64,000 bases of DNA from Galeruca laticollis (taxonomy: Eukaryota; Arthropoda; Insecta; Coleoptera; Chrysomelidae). This document shows, piece by piece, positions 12,510-22,723 of the stretch. Below the pieces are notes generated by a model. It ran no database searches and was not told the DNA's origin. It worked only from the letters and a program-made list of their open reading frames with translations. Position 1 is the first letter of the stretch. Every line of letters begins with the position of its first letter. Made by a program: the position numbers and the translations under genes. The stretch covers positions 115,008,890 through 115,072,889 of the forward strand of contig OY998180.1 in the NCBI GenBank assembly GCA_963921935.1, read 5' to 3'.

Positions 12510-12860
12510 CTGTTAATTACAATTTTAAATGAAATATTAAAATGAGTTAATGTAATATGTGTAATATGCATTAGAATTCTGAACCTCGTTTTGAACATAT
12601 GAAAACAACGCATCCGTAGAAAAAGTACAGTGTACGACACGTGAGAAAATAACATATTTCTCACTTGTTGTACAATATACTATTCTCGCGGCACTTTGCC
12701 GCATATATTTTTATGGAAAATCAACAATCCTCGATGCCTAAACTTTTTCTATATAACAATTCACTTGTATTCTTGAAATGTGTGCAATTGTAGAAAAAGC
12801 ATAGTGTGTAACATGTGGGAAAAAGTTTCTCCAGATTGATGTTGCACAATATACTATTCT

Positions 12861-13199
12861 TCTACCAATATATTTACATTGTTGAAGCTAAAAAGACCCA
12901 TCCCAGCAAAATATAAAGAAATAGATAATTGATTCTGTTAAAACTAATTGGACTCAATAATTATAAGTGGATAAATTTTCAAGAACGTGTATTACTTTTT
13001 GACTGACATATTGACAACTATACATTATACTGCCATGCATAAACGACTAAACTCGTAAATATTAACTACCATCATCATATGTTTGACATACAGCAATTCA
13101 GATCATCATAAAATATTCTATTGTCTATATTTTCAACACACCATCTCAATAAAATATTTTATAATTATTCTCACATTTAATTAAAGTAATACAAGAAAA
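12861..13199. other. No gene seen
   Basis: AT-rich stretch between the Crypton relic and the copia fragment. Part of it may be 3' sequence of the copia element. Confidence 0.4.
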
Positions 13200-13715
13200 C
13201 ATTTTTTCCTAAATGTTTAGCAAGTGGCTTAGTAAACATGGCTGCGAATTGATTACCACTTTCAATTTAATTGAGTTCGATTATATCTCTGCAATTTTTT
13301 CTCGAATAAAATGATATTTAATATCAATATGTTTCAAATGTTAATAACCTTCAGGATTTTTGGCTTATCTTATTGCAGATTGATTATTTTCATATATAGT
13401 TACTGATTTATCAGTTACATTAGGTATTATGCAATCTAATAACAAAATTTTAAGCCAACATCCTTCACTTACTGCTATGGTTAATGCCACATATTCTGCT
13501 TCAGTTGAAGACAATGTAATACAGGCTTGTTTTTTACATGACCAAGCACACATTCAAAAACTTTAAAACAATAACCTGAAGTAGATTTTCTGTCATTACA
13601 ATTTCCTCCCCAGTCAGCATCAACATAACCAACAATAAAATCATTTTCATTGCATTTATAAATTAGATCAAAATCTATCGTCGCTTTTATATAACGCAAA
13701 ATTACTCTTTTCTAC
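13200..13715 (-). pseudogene. Ty1/copia RNase H C-terminal fragment
   Basis: On the minus strand from 13,715: LRYIKATIDFDLIYK, GYVDADWGG, KSTSGYCFK, then (shifted frame) WSCKKQACITLSSTEAEYVA and YENNQSAIR, followed by HIDIKYHFIREKI near 13,330-13,290. After a stop and a shift come FAAMFTKPLAKHL-like residues near 13,250-13,210. This is the standard order at the end of copia pol. At least two frame changes and one stop break it. It is truncated abruptly on the N-terminal side at about 13,715. Confidence 0.9.
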
Positions 13716-13852
13716 TTACGTTACTAAAACCGCATTATAAACACGGATTTGACATGCGCAAAACGACTATTTAAACAATAGTGTTTAAAATGCGAAAAGT
13801 CACATCTCGTTTATCTTGTGTTTTAAAGGTCACTTCACGTGTATGTTTTGAA

Positions 13853-14660
13853 TATGGAGGGTAGAACTAAGGACAAGTTGAAAAAGTGTCCAGCTGTAAG
13901 CAGCAAATTACAGTTCAATAACCGACCACAATAACGCTAGCGTAGCAAGTGGAAACGACATGAAATTAGCAGTTGTAAACGGAGTGAAGTACGTTGAGTT
14001 TTACGTAGTCAAGCGTTGATTAGTAAATAGAACCTATAAAACTGCTGAACTAACGTGGATAGTGATTCGATTTTTATAAACTTTAGTAGATACATTTTTT
14101 ATTATTATTATTACGAATTTGTTGTTGTAAATTCAAAGAGGGAAAAAAAATAGAAACAATGGGAAAGCTTTGTTCAGTGAAAAGTTGTCCAAGTGGGCGG
14201 AAATTAAAAAATAAAGCAACTGATGCGTCTCAACATCTGTCTTTTTTTCGACCAACGGTGCGTATAACAAATTTTTATTTATTATTTCACAATACTGAAG
14301 TTAAGAAATATAAAACAATTATTCATTTTTTATAATAATTGAATCATTATCATAAAAATGAATTAACAAACTTAAAAAGTGCTAATTTTTTGAAACATTT
14401 TTGTCATTATTATTGATGAGTTATAAACATTATTCAAAACTGTCAAATATCAACTGAATAAAGTGTCTTATTATTTTTTCAATTGCTAGTTTGTAACTTA
14501 TTTAATACTGAGTTCGGTCTCGATCCCTATCCTACTCTAATAATTTATGGCGCTATTTTTAAAATCTTTGCACTTGCTACTGTGGCGCCACCTTAATTTG
14601 CTCCCTGTCAGCGGACACTTTTTCATACACTGAGTTTGTCCTCCTTAGTTCTACCCTCCA
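13853..14660 (+). mobile_element. P-element-superfamily deletion derivative, 808 bp
   Basis: Both ends carry the inverted repeat TATGGAGGGTAGAACTAAGG (13,853 onward and 14,660 backward). Weaker inverted similarity continues inward to GAAAAAGTGTCC. It is flanked by an exact 8-bp direct repeat GTTTTGAA at 13,845-13,852 and 14,661-14,668, the duplication length typical of P elements. The interior keeps one THAP-like first exon and no other transposase sequence, so it is non-autonomous. Confidence 0.85.
14159..14257 (+). pseudogene. THAP-domain first exon of the P-like element
   Basis: ATG at 14,159 begins MGKLCSVKSCPSGRKLKNKA and continues to SFFRPT, where a good donor (ACG|GTGCGT) follows at 14,258. 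The C-x4-C spacing near the N-terminus and the hydrophobic FF further on match the first half of a THAP C2CH zinc finger, the DNA-binding domain of P transposases. No downstream exon is present before the right inverted repeat, so only the exon remnant survives. Confidence 0.7.
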
Positions 14661-14765
14661 TAGTTTTGAATTTAAAATTTCATATTCCGGGATAATTTTG
14701 TTGCTTTGTGTCATTTGATTTGTCAGTCAGCTGTCAGCCATCGTCTGCAATGTTATGAATGTATA

Positions 14766-14814
14766 GGCCGAATAGCCTTGGCAGCTAAGGCCTTGAATGA
14801 AGGAAAGAAGAAGG
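14766..14814 (+). mobile_element. 49-bp 3' tail of a LINE with 15-bp target duplication
   Basis: The insert begins GGCCGAATAGCCTTGGCAGC and ends in an AGGAAAGAAGAAGG tail. It is flanked by TGTTATGAATGTATA (14,751-14,765) and TGTTATGAATATATA (14,815-14,829), which differ at one base. Extreme 5' truncation plus a long target duplication is the signature of target-primed reverse transcription. Confidence 0.75.
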
Positions 14815-15277
14815 TGTTATGAATATATAATTATACTCCCAGCAAACATGAATGAGCGGTAAATAGACGGGCCATAGCTGTTAACTGCGGTTAGATGTCG
14901 GCAGCGGCACAGCGATGTCGGTAAATAATTGGAATATCAGTTTTGCCGCCTTGGCTGAACATACGCATATTTATGGTGGATGTTTGTAATTTAGCCACAA
15001 ATTATCCCTTGAAAATTTACGATAGTCGCGCCGATGTCGTTTTGACACAGTATGCATGCCGGTATGCGACCTGTAATGAAAATAAAACATTGGCATTACT
15101 GAATATCACCTTGGCAGTTGGCACTACTGCTTATTTGCTAGCCGTTGTGTTGAACACGTGTTGAAAATCAACCTAGCCTTGTTGTGTTGTGGTAATTAAT
15201 AACTAATTACTGTAGCGACAATTTTATTAGATTTGTGTGTTGTATCCAATCTATTCGGAGCAAAGGAACGAGCAGAT

Positions 15278-15451
15278 ATGTTCGGAAACACAGAAAAGTA
15301 AGTACATACATCATTTGTTGCATCATATACCATCATAATATATTATGTTTCCTCTAGAAAACGCCTGCATATTAACTCAAAGAGCACTCGTCAAAAACAG
15401 CGTCTTGCGAAAAATGCTGTTAAGGATATAAGTCTCCACTGTAGAGGCTGA
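15278..15451 (+). other. Possible two-exon micro-ORF (37 aa), doubtful
   Basis: ATG at 15,278 (MFGNTE) runs into a GTAAGT donor at 15,298. A TTTCCTCTAG acceptor ends at 15,357 and the joined frame continues with a Lys/Arg-rich segment (KKRLHINSKSTRQKQRLAK) to a TGA at 15,449. The splice signals are good, but there is no recognisable domain and the protein is tiny. It may be the 5' end of a deleted transposase of the surrounding element. Confidence 0.25.
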
Positions 15452-15612
15452 GGTTATAATAGACAATATATCTCGTAGAAGTAATAATCTTTGTGTTGAT
15501 AGTGCTAGCCTGTAGATTTGCATAAATCATTGATTAAGCCCCAGCAGTGGGATGCCGGCGGTTGATTAGTAGGATACCCGCAATTGCGCCATAATCTATA
15601 GAATGCAATATC

Positions 15613-15983
15613 TGTTTAAGTTTGTAATTGAATAATGTGAACTGTAGTTAAGGCCTGGTTCGGCCACTTCTATCGTTTAATAAAACTTCTCTGTATAACT
15701 AAAACTTTAATACTAAACTGCAAACTTAGTTTACAAAGGAAAAGTAATATATATTTAAAATGAATACAAGAGTGCAGAAATGCGTAAATTATTATTGTAA
15801 CGGCTCGCTTGTAACGTGGTTCGATTTTTCTCTTGTACTGGTCAGCAAATTGACGGCGTGGTACCGACTACACTTCCCCACCACCGAGAAGTTTTAAAGG
15901 AAGAGCAAACACAGCATTGTTTTACACTGTCGCAATGTTTATTCGTAGGCGCGCACTATGGCATGTTGTCAAGGTACTGAACA
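15613..15983 (-). repeat. 3' LTR of the BEL element (371 bp)
   Basis: On the plus strand it starts TGTTTAAG and ends CTGAACA. It contains an extra 14 bases (around CGGCTCGCTTGTAA, near 15,798) absent from the other LTR, bounded by repeated TAACG. Confidence 0.95.
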
Positions 15984-16002
15984 TTGCCCCCCACCTTGAA
16001 AG
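15984..16002 (-). other. Polypurine tract of the BEL element
   Basis: On the minus strand a purine-rich AGGTGGGGGGCAA sits directly before the 3' LTR, the expected plus-strand primer position. Confidence 0.7.
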
Positions 16003-16011
16003 GACGCACTT

Positions 16012-19000
16012 TCAATTAATCGGTAACGGACACAACCGTGCATAGGAGCGTTTCACGTTCCCTTTCTTCGTTCGTATGGTGGCAACTCTCGAAATTCCAT
16101 CCTTCGCCGGATGCAGATCTTCGATTCTTCCTAGCAACCATTTACAAGCCGGGAGATTATCTTCCTTCAAAAGGACTAAGTCATTTAATTGCAGAGTGGC
16201 TTTGTTACTGCGCGACTTACTACGTAGCTGAAGTTCGGAGATATATTCAATCGACCACCTTGACCAAAAATGCTGTTGAAGTTTATGTATGTGTTGAAAG
16301 TGTGATAATCTGTTGTCTGGGATCACGCTTACGTCGGGATCTGCTACTGTGATCATTGGACGACCAATTAAAAAGTGGGAAGGAGTTAAGGTTGTTTAGT
16401 CTGAAGGTTCATTTGAAAGCGGAGAAAGAGGACGTGAATTTAGTACCGCCTCGATTTGAACCAACAGGGTGTAGAATTTTTCAAACGTCAACGACGCATT
16501 ACCTGCAACGCGTCTTAGATGAAATTTGACCGATTTAACGCCGGCTTCCCAAAGGCCGCCAAAGTGTGGTGATTGGGGAGGAATTAATGACCATGAGATA
16601 CCTTCATTCTCGATAGATTCAGTCAAGTCAAACGCATTATATCGTAAAAATGTGCCCACTTGTCTTATTTCCTGATTTGCACCTAAGAAATTGCTCCTAT
16701 TGTCTGAGTATATTTGAGAGGGCTTTCCGCGACGTGATACGAAACGTCTTAGGGCACAGAAAAGATTCTGTTGTGAGGTCTGAAACTAGCTCGAGATGCA
16801 TTGCACAAGTCGCAAAACAAATAAATAAAGAAATATATGATTTGGTTAATTTATATCCTCGACATTGCCTATCGCGAATTAAAAATGGCCTCGCATAATC
16901 TACACCGGTTGTAAAAAATGCTGGAGCAGGTGTTAAACGGTTTTGAGGCAAATTTCCCATAAGTGGTTGAATGATCTTAGGTTTAGCCTTAAAACAATGC
17001 ACACAGTTCCGAAAAATTTTCCGAGCCAAACTACGACCACCCAGTGGCCAGAATTTATTACGAATGTGTGCTAAAAGCAATTGAGGTCCAGCATGGAGTA
17101 ACACCTTGTACTCTCTTTCTAATATCAATGTTGTAAGATGGTGTTTGTAAGGAAGAACAATAGGGTGTTTTTTGTCAAAGTCGAAATTTGAGTTTTCTAG
17201 ACGACCTCCCACTCTTATTATGTCTTTATCGTCTAAAAAAGGGTTCATCCTAGAAAGTTTACTTGAATTATTTACAGAATTACCGTCTTTGAGAGCAAAA
17301 ATTTCCTCTTTAAAACAATGAAATTGTGCTAGTTTGACAAGATACAAAAGGGCGTTATTCATTTCTGATATTTTGAGAGGACCTTGAAAAAGTTTTTGTA
17401 AAGAAGGGTTGACAAATTTTAAGCAGCAATCTCTAAATCTAAAACAATAAGCAATAATACGTTCTAATTTAGTTAAATTTGAATAGTTGTTTATATCTAC
17501 AATAGCATTGATAGAAATTGCGACGTTCGTATGTATAGTTGTCTTTCGTAGTTTTGGTAAATCACTCTCTAAATTTAAATTAGTTTTATCAGATATTCGC
17601 TGTTGAGGCCATGCATTTTCGTCTAACTTTAGTCATTCTGGACCAAACCGGTAAATATCCAGAGCGAGTATATTACTTGGCATTACGCCGCGTGAAACAT
17701 AATTCGCAGGATTATCAAGAGTAGGAACGTGCCTCCAATCGAGAAAACTTGTAAGTTCCTGAATGGCTGCAACGCGGTTACCAACAAAAACTTGTAAAGA
17801 ACTTCGTGATATGTTCAACCAACCTAGGACGATGGTAGAATCGCACCAATAAAACGTTTGATCGATATGTACCTTTAAAGAACTCTTAACCTTATCTACT
17901 AATCGAGCAAGCAGCAAAGCAGCTGTTAACTCGAGTCGAGGAATGCTTTGAGTCTTTAAAGGTGAAACCTTGGATTTTGCACAAATAAGTTGTACTACAA
18001 CTTCATTGGTATTATTTATAGATTTTACGTAAACGCAAGCGCCATACGCATTTAATGACGCGTCACAAAAACCATGTATTTCGGTTCTAGTCGCATTTTT
18101 GCAAATTACTTGTCTACCAATCTTAAGTTTGTTTGAAGCGATGAGCTCATCACGAAATTGTAACCATCTGGTATGCAAGGATTGCGGTAAAGAATTGTCC
18201 CATCCTAACTTTTCCTTCCAAATATCGCGTAAAATTATTTTTGCTATAATTATTGTAGCGCTAAGTAAACCTAGCGGGTCGAAAATTTGTGATATATCGG
18301 ATAGCACAGTTCGTTTTGTAACTCGTAATGAGTTGACACCTATTTTATAGGAAAGAAAATCACCTTTCCCATTCCAAAGCAAGCCTAAAGTTTTGTATTT
18401 TCATTCGCATCTAAATCAATTAAATCAGCCTGATCTTCTAATTTAATGTGGTGTAAGATTCCGGAACTACTTGATATCCATTTTCGTAAGTGAAAACCCG
18501 ATTTGTTTAAAATAGTCGAAACGTCGTTTGCTAAGATTATAGCACCCATAATGCTTTCGGCACCGTTCAACCTATCGTCAACATAAAAATCTTCAATTAT
18601 GACGCGAGTAGCGTTCGGAAAATCAGTTTTGGATTGCAAACCGATCTGATGTAGACACCGAATAGCCAAAAAGGGAGCCGATTTGGTTCCGTACGTTACA
18701 GTTTGTAACTCATATGTATCGCTGGGTTTGGAACTATCACTACGCCATAAAATACGTTGTAAATGTGTTTGCTCTGGCTGAACTCTGCACATTCTATACA
18801 TCTCTTCGACATCCTCGGCTATCACATAATAATGTTTTCGGAAACGTAACAGGATTGAAGCAATGTCAGATTGAATGGTAGGACCAGTCATTTGTAAATC
18901 GTTGAAGGAAAAACCACTTGAACTAGGACACGATGCATCAAAGACTACGCGTAGCTTTGTTGTTAAACTACTCTCTCTCATGACACCATGATGGGGCATA

Positions 19001-19811
19001 TAATAGGAGTATTTTGTACGATCGTTAGGATCAACCTTCTCCATGTGCTGTAGAGCACAATACTCATCGATAAATTTGCAATATTGATTTTTGAAATCCA
19101 CGTTACGCTGAAATTTACGTTCCAAAGCAAGAAAACGTTTCCTTGCCGTATCGTAAGAATCACCCAACCTTTCAGGACTCTCCAGTAAAGGAATAGAGAC
19201 AACAAAACGTCCAGATGAATCTCGTTTAAAGGTTTTTACGAAATGCTCTTCGCAAGCCTTTTCCTCTAAGGACATAGGCTTGACACCAAGAAACTCTTCA
19301 ACCTCCCAAAACCGACTAAGTTGTTTATCGATATCGACAGTTTCAACAAGGTTACACTGAACTGTGCGATTTGAAATTGATTGAACAGCACCTGAAACAA
19401 CCCAACCGAACTTAATTTTTTGTAGATAAGGACCGTTTGTATTTAACTTTATTTGACCTACACAAATAAGTTCCCAAAACCAGTCTGCTCCTATTAACAT
19501 ATCGATTTTACCAGGAGTGTCAAAATGAGGATCTGCTAATTCCATATTGCTTGGAATGTTTAGAGAATATTTATCGATTTGAAAGTTTGGCAACTGCCCT
19601 GTAATTTGTGGAACTACTAAACATGAAACTGAAATAGAAAATTGGTTTACTCTCGATATGACTCGTTACCTTTGCATTCCGACTTAGTTTCGTTAAGACC
19701 GATTACCTTTATATCTGTAAACTGTTTAGGAAGTCCCAATTTAGTTAACAAATCTTCAGTAAGGAAGCTACTTTGCGAACCTATGTCCAATAAGGCTCTA
19801 GCTGTTCGCGG
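16012..19811 (-). pseudogene. BEL pol: protease, RT, RNase H, integrase; several breaks
   Basis: Order on the minus strand: a protease motif LLDIGSQSSF near 19,795 (Ile where Ser/Thr is usual); DUF1758-like MLIGADWFWELI (19,505); reverse transcriptase with VVFDASCPSSSG (18,945), EDVEEMYRMC (18,815) and the catalytic YVDDR (18,580); RNase H with GFCDAS (18,075), SIPRLELTAALL and WCDST; integrase zinc-binding His/Cys region (VLLHAG, NCVHCFKAKP) at 17,110-16,990; TTGVDYA, YSDNRSNF (second Asp, in another frame near 16,700) and HFGGLWEAGVKS (Glu). The C-terminal domain is at 16,356-16,012. Breaks lie near 19,650, 18,385, 17,500, 16,700 and 16,390. It cannot give an intact polyprotein. Confidence 0.93.
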
Positions 19812-21389
19812 TTAGTTATTAAAATCAAAAACATTGATTAAAACTGTTGATAAAATTACTTGCTGGCTAACGGTTTCATTTTTAGCTGATAAATTAATTT
19901 TTTCTTGAGGCTCTGTATTGGAAGTATCGAAATTTTCTTCGTTTTCAAAATGCAAAAGCGTATGATGTTTTAAATTGCACCTTTTGCAAGATCCCGAAAA
20001 GAAATGACGATACAAATGGCCTGATTTTAAACAATTTAAACAAAGGTGTTTCTTTTTTAATTGTTCGATTCTTTCATTGACGCTCAATTTTAAAAAATCG
20101 GAACAAACTGAGATATAATGTTCACTATTGCAAAATATTTTGGTTTTGTTAGATTAGTACTTGATTTTAAGGTAACTGATGAAGAACCCTGGTTTTCAGC
20201 TACCAAAGTTTTTACTCTTTTTTGTTTGTATGATTGTGACTTTGGGTTGCCTTCGATACGTGATTTACTATGCTCTAGAGACTCTAAAAGATCCGCTCTT
20301 TCCTTTAAAAAAGTAGTTAAATTATTTAAAGTTGGTGTTTTGTAGGAAGCTTTTAGTTGTTCCTATTTTCGAAGAGTAACATCGTCTAATTTAGTCGTAA
20401 TTAAATAAATGATTAAAGTATCCCACGATTCAGTTGGTTCGTTTAAAGTCTTGAGAGCTCTTAAATGTTTGGCAACACTGTCGACTAATTTACGTAAAGC
20501 ACTTGCAGACTCGTTATAAATTTTATCGATATGAAAAATTGCCCTAATATGATTTTGTTTTAAGATTCTGCTGTTGTTAAATCGTTCGCAAATCAATGTC
20601 CAAGCGTTGTCATAATTAGAATCACAAATTTCTAAACTAGCAATTATTTCAAGCACTGAAGGTTCCAAATAAGAACGTAAATAATGAAATTTTTGAATTC
20701 CTGAAATATTTGAATTTTTGTGAATTAAAGACTCATACGTATCCCTAAACTCAACCACTTGCTGAATTCTCCGTCATAAGTCGTAATTTCGATGAACGGC
20801 AATTTAACACCTCCTGATACACTCGAATTATTAATTGTGGAGGGATTGTTCTCGTTTGCGCCTGCGACTGGAGCAGAATTGTTTGCTGAAACATGGCTAC
20901 AGCTACTAACGCTAATGTTCGTGGCGTCATCATCACGCATGCTTTGCGTGTTGCCCACGATTTGATTGGTACAGTCGTTTGACCGTGTTCTCAAAGTTAA
21001 ATCACTTGAAATAAGGAAACGTTTTGATCTAACAAGCACCTCATAGAAAGCCGTCTCAAGAACTCACGCTCAAGATACTGCTCATCAGGAGTATCGCTAA
21101 GTTGTTCAATTTGACCTTGAAGGTCTTCAAAATCATCTAAAATGTTTGAATACCTTTCATACCGTTGCTTTAGCTCTAAAAAATCGTTTTGATCTGAAAT
21201 GATATAATTTATATATTTTCCTTCTATTTTTGTTACAAATTTATCGAAATTTGTTAGTTTTGCCTTGACTGAACCTCGCTTTCTGATAATTTGTTCAATT
21301 TTATTGAATGTTAACAAGACACAACGTGTTGCAAATATGTATAAATGATAAAAATAATTTGAGCGGAGTAAAACGAGAAAAGAGTTCAA
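19812..21389 (-). pseudogene. BEL gag-like region, broken
   Basis: The N-terminal segment (KRGSVKAKLTNFDKFV, 21,275 leftward) is typical of the BEL/Pao polyprotein N-terminus. It is followed by the conserved capsid-like region (MVEFRDTYESLIHKN through SYLEPSVLEIIASLE and RALKTLNEPTESWD, 20,758-20,363). A TAG near 20,367 interrupts an otherwise continuing frame (EQLKASYKTPTLNNL). A zinc-knuckle region follows at about 20,050-19,950 (CLNCLKSGHLYRH, CKRCNLKHH). At least two frame changes (near 20,750-21,030 and near 20,110) separate the pieces. Confidence 0.85.
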
Positions 21390-21540
21390 TCGAAAACAGT
21401 ACTAAAATCACATGCACTGGAAAATAAAAAGGAAAAAATGGAAAGGACCCACCTGTTTGTCTGCTAAAGTCGTCTGAAGAACGTTGGCTGCTCGAAATTG
21501 TAAAGATGAGTAATGCACTACTAGAGTTTTTCACTTTTAT

Positions 21541-21562
21541 TTATCCGGGCGAAGACCAAAAA
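21541..21562 (-). other. Presumed primer-binding site of the BEL element
   Basis: Directly inside the 5' LTR, reading leftward, the sequence is TTTTGGTCTTCGCCCGGAT. The TGG near the LTR edge fits pairing to a tRNA 3' CCA. I cannot name the tRNA with confidence. Confidence 0.5.
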
Positions 21563-21919
21563 TGTTTAAGTTTGTAATTGAATAATGTGAACTGTAGTTA
21601 AGGCCTGGTTCGGCCACTTCTATCGTTTAATAAAACTTCCCTGTATAACTAAAACTTTAATACTAAACTTCAAACTTGGTTTACAAAGGAAAAGTAATAT
21701 ATATTTAAAATGAATACAAGAGTGCAGAAATGCGTAAATTTTTATTGTAACGTGGTTCGATTGTTCTCTTGTACTGGTCAGCAAATTGACAGCGTGGTAC
21801 CCACTACACTTCCCCACCACCGAGAAGTTTTAAAGGAAGAACAAACACAGCATTGTTTTACACTGTTGCAATGTTTATTCGTAGGCGCGCACTATGGAAT
21901 GTTGTCAAGGTACTGAACA
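21563..21919 (-). repeat. 5' LTR of the BEL element (357 bp)
   Basis: Nearly identical to 15,613-15,983. Because the genes read leftward, this is the promoter-proximal LTR. Confidence 0.95.
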
Positions 21920-22180
21920 ATATCAGTTCATCCTAACTTAGTCAATCCGCTAAAGTCCCGCTATGTAACGAAGCGGGTGGTAGTCTGGAGTCCTACTGGT
22001 GGCCATCGCGCACGGGCTAGCCGGGCCGGCGACGTATCATGATTGTGGCCCACTTATGTTGTCCGTCGGTTGTTTTTAAAGTGCCTCTAGAGGCCCACGT
22101 GTAACATGTTCGCTGGGATATAATTAAGATCTATTTTTTTATTACTGTAGGCATAGAAAAAGTATAATAAGCACCTTGTG

Positions 22181-22258
22181 TTAAAACCATCTTTAGTCAC
22201 TCGTTCCGCTTCGCTCCACTCGTGCCCAATAATACTCGTGACTAAAGTAACGTTTTAA
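22181..22258. repeat. Short inverted repeat (hairpin/MITE end)
   Basis: CTTTAGTCAC at 22,191 pairs with GTGACTAAAG ending at 22,247, with further pairing around TTAAAAC and GTTTTAA outside. The loop is comparatively GC-rich (CGTTCCGCTTCGCTCCACTC). It lies between the enclosing element and a copia fragment. Confidence 0.55.
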
Positions 22259-22448
22259 TTAATAAATCAAATTTAAATTTTTGATCCATAGGAGTTGACA
22301 TTTCTTTACAATCAGTCATATGAAATATTTCTAGAATTTTCTGTAAGTACTTACTCTGGTTTAATACAGAAATTCCCCGATCATTATTTTGTTGAATGTT
22401 AATTCCAAGAAAATCTGATAATAAACCTAAATCTTTCCCCTAAATTAA
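22250..22448 (-). pseudogene. Ty1/copia reverse transcriptase C-terminal fragment
   Basis: Minus-strand translation gives DFLGINIQQ, then SVLNQSKYLQKILEIFHMTD and CKEMSTPMDQ, the standard tail of copia reverse transcriptase. It would precede, in the same orientation, the RNase H fragment at 13,200-13,715. The segment between these two parts in a copia protein (about 50-60 residues) is absent from both. Confidence 0.8.
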
Positions 22449-22723
22449 AAAAATTAATATATAATGGGGTATCGGGGATGGTAAGATGGTAAGCGGGGTG
22501 TGAACCGCCGCAGTTTTTACAAGAAGGGGAGTTTGTCTTAGGGCAATTGGCGGATTTGTGGTTAAATGCACCACATGACGGAAAGACCGGCATGACCCTG
22601 CATGATTCAGCAAGGTGGTCTGTGCTGGAGCATCAGTTGCAGTATTTCAATAATACAGGGAGTGGGTTGGAGGTGTTGGAAGGCTCACACTGATGTAAGG
22701 GGCCATGGAATATAAATGCCCTT

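Larger units (their letters stand above)
10377..12860 (+). mobile_element. Crypton-type (tyrosine recombinase) element relic with flanking direct repeats
   Basis: A block at about 10,385-10,480 (starting GATGCCTACACG) recurs in the same orientation at about 12,733-12,830 (starting GATGCCTAAACT) with roughly three-quarters identity by eye. Between them lie two pieces of a tyrosine recombinase in the correct order. The element lacks visible inverted repeats, as expected for Cryptons. The exact ends are uncertain because a second, partial copy of the right-hand repeat starts near 12,605. Confidence 0.6.
15613..21919 (-). mobile_element. BEL/Pao LTR retrotransposon, complete structure, inactive
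   Basis: Two LTRs flank a 5.6-kb interior coding on the minus strand. A 5-bp direct repeat ATATC sits just outside (15,608-15,612 and 21,920-21,924), as expected for BEL/Pao. Each LTR starts TG and ends CA. The interior encodes gag-like, protease, reverse transcriptase, RNase H and integrase segments in BEL order, broken by several stops and shifts. The LTRs differ at about ten positions over 357 aligned bases plus one 14-bp insertion. Confidence 0.95.
14837..22118. mobile_element. Possible TIR element enclosing the BEL retrotransposon
   Basis: TCCCAGCAAACATG at 14,837 is matched by the inverted copy CATGTTCGCTGGGA at 22,105-22,118 (one mismatch in 14). Outside both ends lie AT-rich TATAATTA-like sequences, but these are partly palindromic, so the target duplication is ambiguous. 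Without the BEL insertion the element would be about 0.95 kb. The family is not recognised. Confidence 0.45.
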
